Part shown: positions 34,140-46,328 of the stretch, in pieces
How positions within the stretch are numbered: position 1 is the stretch's first letter
How the letters are laid out: the number at the start of each line of letters is the position of its first letter
Source of the DNA: Trema orientale
Taxonomy: Eukaryota; Streptophyta; Magnoliopsida; Rosales; Cannabaceae
Assembly (NCBI GenBank): GCA_002914845.1
Contig: JXTC01000087.1
Coordinates: forward strand, 76,605 to 140,604
DNA: 64,000 bases
Reading direction: 5' to 3'
Made by a program: the position numbers and the translations under genes
Notes under the pieces: generated by a model
What the model saw: only the letters and a program-made list of their open reading frames with translations
Database searches by the model: none
What the model was told of the DNA's origin: nothing

Positions 34140-34570
34140 TGTTGGGTTATACATTTATAGCCTATTGTGGGCCACAAATTTTTATAACAATTATATATTA
34201 GGGTTGTCTAATTAAGTGGGGCCAATTAAGTAATCTAATTATGGGCTTAGGAAATAACCTATTAAGTATGGACTGTGTAATATGTAGTTACCTAATTCTA
34301 GTCTAATAAGGATTGATGAGGTCTCTATTGGCTGCTGGTATATAAAGACATAACTATTAGGATTTTGGTCCCCAAACCAAATATAACGTATGCTCTTCTC
34401 CTCTGCCTCCATCAACAGATTAAGAACCTATTAGCAATACATAGAGTATTTTGGCTTTGGAAGAGCTTCTACCATCAGGCTTTAATTAATTAATAGCTTC
34501 CACTTACGTGATCTCATCCTTTGCTGTAGAAGACAATGGATCTAGGTTAGTCACGGATTTACTCTCAACA
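34140..34570 (+). repeat. 3' LTR of copia A
   Basis: 431 bp, TGTTGGGTTATAC to TTACTCTCAACA, preceded by the polypurine tract. Contains GGTATATAAAGACATAAC (TATA box, ~34335-34350). The partner 5' LTR is not in the window. Confidence 0.75.
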
Positions 34571-35480
34571 AATTTTTTCTTGACAATTTGATGTGATAAA
34601 TTCTAAGATTGTATTTGATTTAACAATCCATTATGTATATCTAACACAAGATTGATATTCCTCTCTAATTGGATTCATATTATTTTTCTCCCTTTTTTTT
34701 TTTCTTGCTTTGATACTATTCCTTCCATTTGTGTGAAGGTTTTTGCTCTCACAAATTTTATTTCCGTGGGGATTTTGTCGGACCTGAATGTAGATATGTA
34801 AGGTTTTATTTATTTTCATTAATTTTCTTTAATTTGTGTGTATGTGTGTGGATAACAATTTGAACTAGCAAAGAAATTTCTCTGATAAAGTTCCAGTTGT
34901 CTCTCTTGTGGATTAAGTGCACATCTTATATCTCGTGCACAATCTTTTTGTTTTTTATGAGAGTTAGTCGAATATTATGTTTCAGTCGGTTGTTATTTAT
35001 ATGGTTTATTAGTAGTATGATTTTTGTATTAGATTGATATTGGATCATGAGAATATTTTTATGCGGGAAAAAAAATATTAATTAAACGTTATTTATACCA
35101 CTGTTTAAGTTTTTTTATCATAATTGTAAAATGAGTTATAAGTACACCTATTTATTATGAAGCGTGATAATCATTCGTGGGAAAAATGACAGCATCACTT
35201 ACGATTCCCCAAATTCCCACTATGGTTACGTCGCTTTTTTTTTTTTTTTTTTTAATAATAGTCTTCCCAAGAAAAGTATAGCTAGAATACTGGTTTACGA
35301 ATAAAGTATTACAATATAGCTAAGATATGGGAATATTTCGTTTCTCACGGGCTTTGATGAATAAATAGTTACAAGAAATTTTGTATAAAGAATTGGTTGA
35401 ATGTATGATAAGAAATGAAAAAGAAAATTAATATACCACAATTTCCGATTAATTGTTTAGAAATACATGAGACTAACGTT
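34571..35480. other. Noncoding region
   Basis: AT-rich flank of the copia element with poly-T at ~35225-35250. No gene, repeat array or transposon end recognised. Confidence 0.5.
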
Positions 35481-36900
35481 ATAAATGCTATAATAAGGGT
35501 TTTAAAGGTTATACCGTCAAAAAATAATAAATATTACAGAAATATGGTACAGTAAAGAAATACTTTTTTGGTACGGAAAAATGATAAAAGAATTAGGAAA
35601 ATACGGAATCAAAATGAGGTGACATTTTTGTAATTTTGACTAACTTTGTAAATATCTTATTATATAAATTAAGTGTAAAATAAAACTTAAAATATCCTTT
35701 AATGAAGTGGACATAGGCTTTCTTTTTTTCTTACCTGGTTCGAATCCCAGTAGCCCACCATTTTGATTTTTGTTTTATTTTTCCAATTTTTTTTATTCTT
35801 TTCCTTTTCTGCTTCTTTCATTTTTTTTCCTTTTTTTCCCCTCTCTCGTTCTGACTTTTTTTTCTTCCTTTATTTTTTTTCTTTCCTTTTCCCCTCTTCT
35901 AGGGATAATGAGCTTTTTTTTTTTTTTNTTTTGGAAGCATTTTTTTGTTTCTTTTTTTCCTTCTTTTAATGGAGCTATTATCTTTTTTACTAGATAGTAG
36001 TAACCGATATAGTTACTCATTACCAATAACTGGTTACTTTAGTTTCTATTATATTGGTACTAAATACTGGTTACCAATTACTAGTTTCGTTACTGGTTAC
36101 TCTAGTTACCAATTACAATTTGCTTACTAGTTTCTAAATTGATGGGTAGTTGCAAAGACTAGTGAATGGTTATCACTTTAGTTACTAGTTTCTAGTTACT
36201 ATTTTGGTTACTAGTTTCTAATTACTAATTTTTGGTTACTAGTCTCTAGCTCTCGATTATAATTTCTAGTTAGCACATTCATTTTGGTTACTAGTTTTTG
36301 ATTTACCATCAACCAATTTGGTTGTCAGTTATAAATTACCAATTTGATTATGAGTTGACAATTATAAGAATAATTATTAGTTACCATTTATAAGATTGGT
36401 TACTAGTTAATAACCAATAACTAGTCAATTCTAGAATCTAGTAGCTAGTCTTTAAATTAATATGATTGGTAACTAGTAAAAAATAAAGAAAAAGGGAAAA
36501 ATAGTTGGAAAAGGGAAAAAAACGAAAATAGAAGTAAAATGAAAGAAAAAAAAAAACTAAAAAGGAAAAAAAACATTGAAAAATTAGAAACTAGTAATTA
36601 GTCCTTCAAATTAATATTATTAGTAACTAATAAAAAATAAAGACAAAGGAAAAAATAGTTAGAAAGGGAAAAATAGTTAGAAAAGGAAAAAAAAGAAAAC
36701 AAAATAGGTAAAATGAATTGAAAAAAAATAAAAGAAACAAAAAAAAAATTGAAAAAAAAAACATGAAAAGAGACTTAGAGGAGTTCAAACCCTTCACATG
36801 AAGAAAGGGGCTAACAAATAAAACCGCTAACTGGCGGTTAAGACTTTTTTTTTTTTTTTTATATCAATGCGCTTTTTTAATTTTACTTTTTAAAAATATC
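35480..36900. mobile_element. Putative nonautonomous MULE-like element with word array (v)
   Basis: The left flank has TATACCGTCAAAAAATAATA, AATATGGTACAGTAAAG and GGAAAATACGGAATC, words like those in MULE ends elsewhere in the window (TACGG/ACCGTA). The middle is the GGTTACTAGT array. Termini and target duplication were not resolved. One undetermined base (N) lies at 35928 in a T-run. AACCGCTAACTGGCGGTT (36821-36838) is a short hairpin near the right side. Confidence 0.35.
35990..36480. repeat. Word array (v): GGTTACTAGTTWCCAATTACTA
   Basis: About 20 variants of GGTTACTAGTTTCTA and ACTGGTTACCAATTAC, spaced ~15-25 bp. The same words form the core of the MULE MITE at 57314-57703 (TACTGGTTACCAATTATATA, GATTACTAGTTACCAGTTT). 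Confidence 0.7.
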
Positions 36901-37302
36901 AATTGTATACAGTATGGATGACTTAATATCTTTTTGATTGTATATGTCTAATTCTTTTATGTGTTTAACATATATTTCCTAATTTTCCCTTTTTATTTAT
37001 TGTTTTTTGTAAATCACTGTTAAACATATACATACGAGCATAACCTCCTTAAAAGAAAAATAGTATCAATATCCCTAGTCCCTACTAAAATGGTATTTGA
37101 GCCCAGATACGATTATGGATCTGATTTCTATTAATGGGACAATGGATTATTGGAAAACCGTTAGAATAATAGTATGCACTAACTAGCATATATAAGTACA
37201 TCGATTATGAATTTTGAAGCTGGAGGTGCAAATTAATGTAATAGTATAACTAGTAAATTATATCCAAAATTTTCTAATAATGAATGTATATGATATAATA
37301 AT
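36900..37302. other. Noncoding region
   Basis: AT-rich, no supported feature. Confidence 0.5.
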
Positions 37303-37668
37303 AGGGTGAAATACAAAAAAATACCATAGAGTTTGAGTGTTCTGCAAGTTTAGACTCCACAAAATAATACTATTAAAAATTTATGGAACTTAATACCTGG
37401 ACTAATTTTTTGACTAATTTTAGTAATAAAAAAATAATAATATCTTCCATTAAAAATACATTAATCCTTATTATTCTTCTTAATTTTGAGGATATTATTG
37501 TCTTTTACCACTTAAAGCTATTCAAAAAGTCAACTCAGGGTATTAATTTTCAGAAACTATTAATCTCATAGTATTATTTTCCAGAGTAAAAACTTCAGGG
37601 TTTAAATTGTAGAATACCCAAACTTTAGGATTTTTTTTTTTATTTTTTGCAGTTTACCCTAATATTCC
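37303..37668. mobile_element. MITE with ~90-bp inverted repeats
   Basis: Left arm: AGGGTGAAATACAAAAAAAT, then GAGTTTGAGTGTTCTGCAAG. Right arm, reversed: AGGGTAAACTGCAAAAAAT, then AAAGTTTGGGTATTCTAC. AAATAATACTAT occurs at both inner arm ends. The centre is AT-rich. Target duplication is unclear (AAT on both sides at most). Confidence 0.65.
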
Positions 37669-37724
37669 ATTCTTATAAAACCTTAATCTTTAAGAAAATT
37701 TTACAAAATCTCTATTTCCATATG

Positions 37725-38281
37725 TGTCAAAAGCGTGGGTGACGGTGGTGCTAGTTGAATTCTCAAACCTACTGCCGGTATTGAAATCACCTTAGTGCCT
37801 CACGTCCATTGTAGAAAGACTCCTCACCTCGAATACACGCGGTTAATAGTGTTACAAGAATAACCACCATAGATTCTACTACTCAAGAGCACTCACTGGA
37901 ATTATTTTGATAGAGAGAAAGATGTGAGAGAGAACATATTTTCTCTGTGTTATTTTTTCAGGCTCTCTGACTAATAAATTAGTAAAAGAGTGTATGTATC
38001 CTTTCTATTCAAATAAGGATATTCTCTTATTCCCTAATGAATAGGAAAAAAATCCATAATTAAGTGTCGCCTATCAAATATTAATACACCGATTCAAATT
38101 AAGCATTCAAATATCTTATTTGATACATATTATTAATTTCTAATATTCCATTTCATAATAATAGAATATATGGAAATAAAGTCTCATTATATTGACTATT
38201 CCCTATTCACATTAGTCCACTCATATTGGGCCATGTACCAACTATAGATGCCTAATAGGACTTTGGGTCAAAAGTCCAATA
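37725..38281 (-). repeat. 3' LTR of copia B
   Basis: Pairs with 44937-45492 (shared GGTGACGGTGGTGCT, TGTAGAAAGACTCCTCACC, GGTCAAAAGTCCAA). Its 5' edge on the minus strand reads TATTGGAC instead of TGTTGGAC, next to a purine tract (GAATGGAAGAT). Confidence 0.85.
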
Positions 38282-39728
38282 TCTTCCATTCGCACAGTGT
38301 GCATGATATCTCTCATCATCGTTCTATCAATAATTCTATTCAAACTTGGCGAATGAGCAGTGCGACTATTGAGCTACCTGCAAAAGAAAGTTCAGGACTA
38401 CTATTACCAAATCTTATGAGGACTAGCATAGAACATCCCTAAGTGTTATGACTTATTCAGCCACATCGGATCTAGCACCTCAAATCCCTTATATCTATAT
38501 TTGGGAGCTATGCAAAGACCCCTCTCATTCTTATGTTTATAATTATACTGCTATACCCAGTAGCGATATAATTTGTCAACAGTAAACATAAAACTTAGAT
38601 GTATTACTAAATAATCTTCCTTTCGTTCTCAAATCAATTAGCTTTGTTCTAATTACTTTCCCAACAATGTCCCTTTAGGTCGAATCAACCATAACAATAG
38701 GAGACATGTCAAAGTAGCATATATCAAACCTTCACTTCATGAAACAGTCAAAAGTCACATAGGGCACAATAAAGTATGAGATCAAAATAAGTATAATGAT
38801 CTATAAGGACTCACACAGTGAAGAAGCAGGGATCCATTCTTTCACTTCCTTATTTTGGTCGCTTAAACACATGTGGTATGAAACATATGCTACGGTGGGA
38901 TACTCCTTTAAAAAAAAGTGTATGCCTTCTTCCTAAAACACCATACAGATCTTAGTCCAGTCGCCTTCAAGCGCCTGACTCGAATTCTCTATATGCTCAC
39001 TTAATCTAGCGTCATATTGAGTTTTGTATCTAGCTATCTAACAGGTCATATAGGATAGTAGGAACAACAATTTATCTATAGTCAATCTTCTAAAATCTCA
39101 TCTTGGCTTTTTCCAAGGGGACACTTAGTACACAATCTTTGCGCTATAAGCTAAGTGTCTCATCTTTACTCGCCGACTAGCGCTAAAGGAGATTTCTTAT
39201 GTAAGAGAGACAATCATTACCTGTTAGCATACTTTAAATCAGTCATGGTTTACATATGTGTGTGTGCTAAAATTTATATATCATGTCATAATGAAAAATA
39301 GACAAAGAAATATTCATTTCATAAAAGATATCCTGAATAACAGTGAAATAAAGTCACAAACTACACAGTCCCAAACTCTTAACATAGGCCTAGTAAGTAT
39401 CTCGAGCAATAGGCTTAGTTAATGGATTAGCAACCTTGCGACTCGTAGAAATATGCTTCAGGACTACCTCCTTCTTGGCAACCATATCACGAATGAAATG
39501 GTATCGAATGTCAATATGTTTGGTTTTTCTATTGTATTTTGGGTCCTTTCCATAAGTCAATGTAGCCATGCTGTCGTAATGTATAGCAACAGGCTCTAAA
39601 GTACGTGTGCTAACTCCAAGTTGTACAAAGAACCTCTTTAACTAAGCACCTTCTTTTACAGTGGCTGAACAAGCAATATACTCCGATTCCATGATGGATA
39701 ATGTTATACAGGACTGCTTCTTGCTGCT

Positions 39729-42700
39729 TTAAGGTATAGCACCATTACTGAGCAAGAAAGCATAACCAGAAGTTGATTTATGCTCATCTAAGTCACCACC
39801 CCAATTAGCATCACTGTAGCCAATTAAGTGCAAATCCGACGCCTGATAGCAGAGCATGTAATCTGCTGTCCCTTTGAGGTATCGAAGTATTTTCTTCACT
39901 GCTTTCCAATGAGCAAGGCCGGGATTCGACTGGAACCGGCTGACTAACTCAAAGACATAGCAAATATCAGGCCGAGTACACATCATAGCACACATTAAAC
40001 TTCCAATAGCACTGCCATAGGGAATTCAGGCCATTTAGTCTTTTTCCTCTTGAATCTTTGGATATATGTCAAGACTTAAGACATCATTCTTTGCGATAGG
40101 AGTGTCAATAAGTTTGCAGTTTTGTATCTAAAACCATTCGAGAATTTTTCTTAATGTAAGTCTTTTGAGATAAACTAAGGAATTTTCTCGAACGGTCTCT
40201 AAGGATCTTAACTCTGAGCACATAACTCACTCCATATCTTTCATCTTAAAGTTTGAGGATAACCATGTCTTGGTGGCGACTATCATCTCCTTGTCATTTC
40301 TAGCTAAAAGTATGTCATCTACATATAATGAAAGGATAAGAAAACTTTTCTTGGACTGTTTGACATACACGGTGGTCTTCCTCAACTATTGTGAACCCAT
40401 TAGAAATAATGGCTCAATGAAATCTAAAGTACCACTGTCTAGATGATTGCTTTAAGCCATAAATAGAATGATAGAGCTTGAAAACTTTGTGCTCTTATTT
40501 TTTTGTCTCAAAGCCCTCAAGTTGATCTATGTAGATCTCTTCATCTAGTTCTCCATTAAGAAATGCAGTTTTAACGTCCATTTGGTAAAGTTCTAAATCC
40601 AAATGAGCGACAATAGCTATAATTAGGCGAATTGAGACAAATCTCACTACCGGTAAGAAGGTCTTCTCATAGTCAACACCCTCATTCTGAGTGTAGCTTT
40701 TCACTACAAGTCCCATACTTATTTTTTCTTTATAGACTCCATTTCTTCAATCATTGTAACTTTCTATTTTTCAGAAGCAGGAGATGAGAGAGCCTCTCGA
40801 TAATTCTTAGGCTCATCTTCGTCCTGCGAAGTGCACATAAATGTGTCCCCTCAATCTCAAAACGACGATGAAGGATGCTTCCATATCGGATCTTACGCAG
40901 TTGTGGATTTTGAGAACCAATATCTAGTGGTACACTCCTACTAACATGTACATTCACGCTATGAATAAAGTCGCTCTCAATTTTTAAAGTTGAGTTTGGA
41001 GCGCCTTCATTTGGTTCTTCAATCTCATATAGCTCTAGGTTTCTATCCATATCTCCTCTTATTGGAAATTTCTCCTCGAGAAAATCAACATCTCGTGACT
41101 TTGAGAACCAATATCTAGTGGTACACTCCCACTAACATGTACATTAACGCTACGAATAAAGTCGCTCTCGATTTTTGAAGTTGAGTTTGGAGCGCCTTCA
41201 TTTGGTCCTTCAGTTCGATATAGCTCCAGGTTTCTATCTATATCTCCTCTTATTGGAAATTTCTCCTCGAGAAAATCAAATCGTGACTCAATTTCAGTTA
41301 CACTTCCATTAGGTTATTCACCAAGTATCACATATCCTTTTGATTCATCAAGGTATCTAATGAATATATGCTTCTGCACCCTTGAGCCTAGCTTTCCATA
41401 CTTGTGAGAAGTAGTGTGAACATATTTCGTTGAACCCCATGGGCGTAAATGGTCCAATTCAGGCTTTCACCCTGTCTATCGCTCATAAGGCATTGAAAGA
41501 ACTGATTTCAAGGATATACGGTTAAGGTTGTAGGCAGCAGTCAATAAAGCATCCCTCAAAAAGATATTGGGAGGTTAGTCTATCCCATCATTGACCTAAC
41601 CATTTCTAACAACATACGATTCCTTCCCTCTGCTACACCATTTTGTTGCGGAGTGCCAGGAATTGTTAGCTGTCGAAGAGTGCCTTTTTTATCACATAAT
41701 TCCTTGAATTCTCAGACAGATACACGCAGCTACAGTTTGTCCTAAGAGTCTTGATGTTCTTATTTGTTTGATTCTCAACCAAGTTTATAAATCATCCAAA
41801 GCGTTCTAATGCTTCTGACTTATGGGAGATCAAATAGACATGACTGTAGTGCGTAAAGTCATCTATGAGGTGATGAAATAGATGGCACCGTGTCTTGCCC
41901 TTATGTTCATTAGTCCACAGATGTCAGAATGTACTAGCTACGGAGGAATCATTGCATGTGTGGTTTTTCCAAAAGGTTTCCTAGTTGACTTTCCCACTAA
42001 ACAATGTTCGGAAGTAGGCAAGTTAATTTTAGCGAGTTGTCTCAATAGACTATCTCTAGCTAACCTATCATTCTATCTTGCCCTATATGGCCTACTCTAG
42101 CATGCCACACAACAGAATCAACATCATTTGCAGTAGTCATATAAGAAACGATATTGTTATTATTATATAAATAAATAATATCTAATATAATAAAACCATC
42201 TATGAAAAAACTGTAACCATAAAAATCTGTTCCCAAATAAATATCACAACCAGTACTATGAAAATTAAAAGTAAAACCCAACTTAAGCAAACACATAGCA
42301 GATAAAAGGTTTTGTTGAACTTCCGGAGCATAAAGAACGTTATAGAGCAATAAAGTGCGACCTCCTGTGCAATTCTAGCTTGTAAATGCCAATGTCTAAC
42401 ACTTGCACGCTGGCTCTATTCCCCATATAAAGTCCTCGACTCTCCTTTGGAATTCGACGATACTCTACGAACCCAACTCGGTCCCTCACTATGTGTTCGG
42501 TCGCTCCTAAATCAACAATCCAATTAGGATATGAATGAGCAACCATAATATGACTTGTAACATAAATATTGCAAGAACTAAAGGCGGGGAGTACCATTTT
42601 TGGCTTAGTGCAATCACAAGTGAAGTGTCCCTTCTTATCACAGTTGTAGCATCTGCCATTCTTGACCTTTTCACCGCGCTTGCCTCTCTTGCATCGGGTG

Positions 42701-43425
42701 GTCTTTGCCTTCTTCAGCTTAGGTCTATTACTAGAGTCACCACTAGGAGCTTGATTCTTGTGCTTGGCCGCTCTTGGCCAGTGCTGGTTATTTTCCACAT
42801 AGGCGCTCCCAGGGTTTGAGTATTTGCTTGGTTTGGCAGCTTCTAAGTGCTCAGCTTCAAGCTCAAGATGGCGAGACAGGTTATCAAAAGTTTTGATGTT
42901 CTCATTATGAATCATAGTGATGACCATAGGCTCTTATGATGGTGGTAAGGAACGAATTCCCATTTGGATTTGTTGCTCTTCAGATCGAGAGTGGCCAGCT
43001 GCTTTTAGTTCGCAAATCATCGATGACATCGCTCTAAGATGTTGCTTCATGGTATGGCTCGGGCGCATCTTATAAGAGTCAAACCTGATGTTCAGCACAC
43101 GAAGTCTGGTAGAAAATGTCCTACCAATTTTTAGCTTCAAGGCACCCCACATCTCCAGAGCAGTGGCATGTTCTTCAAACTCACTGATCAAGTTATTGTG
43201 CATGATGCTCAGTATAGTAAAGCGCGCACAACGGCCTTTCATAAGCCAAGCTTGATAGGCATCTCGATCACGACAATGTTGAGCAGTGTTACCATCCTCG
43301 GGTGCGGGCATCATCTGGGTCAAGGTTTCCAAAACCTCTTGCTCATCAAGAATATATTAGATTTTTCGGTGCCAAATATCATAGTTGTCACCATCCAATT
43401 TCTCTCCCTTATTCAAATTAGCCAT
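39729..43425 (-). pseudogene. copia B gag-pol pseudogene
   Basis: gag starts at the ATG at 43425 (MANLNKGEKLDGDNYDIWHR) and hits a stop within ~25 codons. It continues at 42934-43332 and 42340-42927, with the zinc knuckle CYNCDKKGHFTCDC. The protease motif reads WIVDLGATEH, with Leu where copia normally has Ser/Thr (DSG). Pre-integrase: 42060-42350. Integrase (~41500-42060) is scrambled. Reverse transcriptase: 40495-40716 (YQMDVKTAFLNGELDEEIYI). RNase H region: 39729-39995 (CTRPDICYVFELVSRFQSNP; HKSTSGYAFLL). A 191-bp tandem duplication lies between integrase and RT. Multiple frameshifts; not functional. Confidence 0.9.
40911..41292. repeat. 191-bp tandem duplication inside copia B
   Basis: Copies start at 40911 and 41102 (TGAGAACCAATATCTAGTGG; GTTGAGTTTGGAGCGCCTTC; TTTCTCCTCGAGAAAATCAA). 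About 92-94% identical by eye, so the duplication is fairly old. Confidence 0.85.
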
Positions 43426-44129
43426 TATGCTCTTCGAAGCTATCTACTCATGTGCATAAAGAATAAACAGATATTTAAGTACACCATACATAATCATTTT
43501 GCAGCAAAAATTCTAGACTATCTAAATAATTCTTACTATACACAAAATCGAAAAATCGCTACATTCATAATCATCTCCTATGTCTTGGTTTATAAGTAAG
43601 ATTAAATCTAAACTTTGTGCAAAATATATATAGGAGAATAATTAATTCTACCATTATACTCCCACTAAAATGTGACATTCTAATCATGTTTCTAACATAT
43701 ATATCACATAATTATGTGCAAAAATAAGTATGTAATTGTAATTAAATTAATTAAACGTAATTCAAAATAATTACAAATTAATTAATTCCTAACATGCTTA
43801 CTATGGTAATTTTAAATAGTGCTACAAACAAAATAAGTAACTAATCATATTACCGAAAAATGCCATTCAAATATATACGTGCACATTAATTCCAAAAATA
43901 AAATTGCACATATACATAATTAATCCAAAAATTACACATAATTAATATACAATAAAATGTCACATAAAGTGTACAAAAAAAAACATATTTTAATTCTCAC
44001 AAAAAATATGTATTTTCTTAATTAAATCTGGAAAAGAAAATATATATCTATTTTCTTGAATTTTTATTTACTTATTTATTTTTAAATTCAGCAACATTTT
44101 TTTTCAAGAAAACAAATTAACAAAAAAAA

Positions 44130-44350
44130 AAAAAGGGCCAGGGGCCTGAGCTGGCCAGGCGCAGCCCAGGGCTTGCGCCTAGGCCGATGGGCCACAGGCC
44201 AAGCGTGCTTGGGCGAGTCCCTGTGCACGGCCCTGTGGCTGGGAGCCCTCACGGGCACTGCTAGGCCTTGGGCTGGAGCTCACAATGGCCTGGCAGCTTA
44301 TGGTGTCGGGCCATCTCATGCGCCGATGGTGGCGCGTGTACCACGCGTCC
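44130..44350 (-). other. GC-rich island in the copia B leader
   Basis: ~220 bp of very high GC (GGGGCCTGAGCTGGCCAGGC, GGGCTTGCGCCTAGGCCGAT) within AT-rich sequence, between the primer site and gag. The frames through it are not recognisable as protein. GGCCAGG/CCTGGCC words could form strong secondary structure in the RNA leader. Confidence 0.6.
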
Positions 44351-44921
44351 CACTTTTCGTAGTCTATGCCAAAATAAATCGGCCACCATCATGCTCCTCA
44401 AATTGCCGTCATTGTAAGGACATGCCTCATGACTTCCAACTCCGCCATTAAAGTGGCGAGTGAGACACACTCTCTCCCAGAGAGAGTGTGATTCAAGAAT
44501 CATGTTGCTAAATTAAGAAAAAATATTTACAGATATGACATAAAATTCAAAAAATCATATCTCCACAAATAAAATTCTGAAAAATACATGTTATATATGG
44601 TTAGAAAGCTAATTGTATGTAGATTCGGAAAAAATTAAAATCAAGTCCGATCAAACAATAATGCGATCAGAATATGCAGTCAAACATTCGGGTAAAATGA
44701 CTTTGACTCAAAAAAATCCCTCAAATTAAACATCAAACGATTTCCAGTTTTTTATGACAGAATATATAGAAAATAATCTACCACATTTTAAAAAATCACG
44801 CCAAATAATATGCAGAACTATATAAACCAAAAACATGGCATATTAAGAATGTTTTCGGTTTAAGAATTCATGTACCTCCCTCTTTACCCTTTTTCTAACG
44901 GAGAACGAAGCCCACCAATAG

Positions 44922-44936
44922 CCACTCTGATGCCAA
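44922..44936 (-). other. Primer binding site of copia B (initiator tRNA-Met type)
   Basis: The minus strand reads TTGGCATCAGAGTGG directly after the 5' LTR. The usual plant copia site is TGGTATCAGAGC, complementary to tRNA-iMet; two positions have changed. Confidence 0.75.
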
Positions 44937-45492
44937 TATCGGAAGTGTAGGTGACGGTGGTGCTGGTTGAATCCTCAAACCTACCGCCAGTATAGGAATT
45001 GCCTTGGTGCCTTACGTCTATTGTAGAAAGACTCCTCACCTTGAATACTCGTGGTTAATGGTGTTACAAGAACAATCACCACAGATTCCACCACTCAAGA
45101 GCACTCACTAGAATTGTTTTGGTAGAGAGAAAGATGGGAGAGAGAGCGTATTTTCTCTGTGTTATTTTTTTAGGCTCTCTGATTAATGAATTAATAAAAG
45201 AGCATACATATCATTTCTATTCAAATGAGGATATTCCCTTATTCCCTAATGAATAGGAAAAAATCTCTAATTAATAGAGACCTATCAGATATTAATACGC
45301 TGATTCAAATTAAGCGTTCAAATATTTTATCTGATACGTATTATTAATTTCCAATATTCTATTTAATAATAATAGAATATATGGAAATAAAGTTTCATTA
45401 CGTTGATTATTCCCCATTCACATTAGTCCACTCATATTAGGTTATGCACCAACTATAGGCCCCCAATAGGACTTTGAGTCAAAAGTCCAACA
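44937..45492 (-). repeat. 5' LTR of copia B
   Basis: 556 bp. The minus-strand start is TGTTGGACTTTTGACTC and the end abuts the primer site. It contains GAGAGAAAGATGGGAGAGAG on the + strand. Confidence 0.85.
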
Positions 45493-45497
45493 ATATG

Positions 45498-46328
45498 AAT
45501 ACTTCATCTCTCTCCTTTCTACGACTTTTTTTCTCCTAATTTCTACTTTATTAAATCATGAGATCTTCTATTGATCTCTCTCTTCTAGTTTTGTTTTTTT
45601 TTTTCTTATCCTTCCATTCTATAGATTTACTTTTATAAGGGTGTCATCCTACTTGAATTTATATTTTTATAACTTCAATTATATTCGTTGTTTTCCTTCA
45701 TTCTTTTTCTGATTTGTTTTTTAGATATGAACTTTCTAATATCCACATTTGCAAGAATATACGCCATCAAAGATCGGTTTTTATGGACGATTCGTCATTA
45801 TATCATGCAAAAACACTAAGTTTGGCAGTGGAAAGTAATTTAAAAGTTTATAAAAGATTTTCTGGTGGAGCTTTAGCTAGCTAATTGTATCTATTATGGA
45901 TTTACGTATATGTCACACTCAGAACTCTCGGACACATTTTTTTTTCTCCATGGGTTTCGGTCAAGTGCAATAATTTGATGAATTGTTTACTATCATATTC
46001 TATATATACAATCTTTTGTTCTAAGTTTTTTTTTTTTTTTTTTTGCTCGGTTTGTGTTAAGATGATTCTTGTTGCAATGCTGCATGTTAATAATAAAGCC
46101 CTATATAAATTGGACTCTAGGAGGCTTACGGGATTGGAGAGTTTTTTGGGTTAATATAAGAATTTGATCAAATAAAGATAAATGTGTTTTATTTAGTTAG
46201 AACTCTTTGTTAGCCATGTTAGGAATTCTATCGAGATTTGGATTCAGTGCATTTTTATACCGTCATAATTTTGAGAGTACAAGAGATACTATGAGAGTGG
46301 GATAGTAACTCTGAGAAAGGAAAAAGGA
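45498..46328. other. Noncoding spacer between copia B and copia C
   Basis: AT- and T-rich, with poly-T at 45595 and 46027-46043. No gene or element recognised. Confidence 0.5.

Larger units (their letters stand above)
29420..34570 (+). mobile_element. 5'-truncated Ty1-copia element A with 3' LTR
   Basis: Begins abruptly inside the integrase domain (MASWNGQQYFIMFIDNYSRY at 29451) and runs through reverse transcriptase and RNase H to ~33677. A noncoding stretch, a polypurine tract (AAGTGGAAGAT, ending 34139) and a 3' LTR (34140-34570) follow. gag, protease and the 5' LTR are missing. A solo LTR of another family interrupts it at 29636-31301. Confidence 0.85.
37725..45492 (-). mobile_element. 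Complete but decayed Ty1-copia element B
   Basis: 7768 bp with two LTRs (37725-38281 and 44937-45492) and 5-bp target duplications ATATG (37720-37724, 45493-45497). Minus-strand order: 5' LTR, primer site, leader, gag, protease, integrase, reverse transcriptase, RNase H, polypurine tract, 3' LTR. This is the copia order. The LTRs differ at many positions (roughly 10% by eye), so it is an old insertion. Confidence 0.92.

Noticed and set aside
35738-35762. A functional tRNA gene
   Set aside because: Only a T-arm-like segment is present; no D arm, anticodon arm or matching acceptor stem upstream.
35763-35969. Phe/Ser-rich open frame
   Set aside because: Translation of a T-rich tract containing an undetermined base; no protein signal.
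44173-44503. Small gene in the GC island
   Set aside because: No start context, motif or codon pattern; it lies in the leader of copia B and reads open because of high GC.
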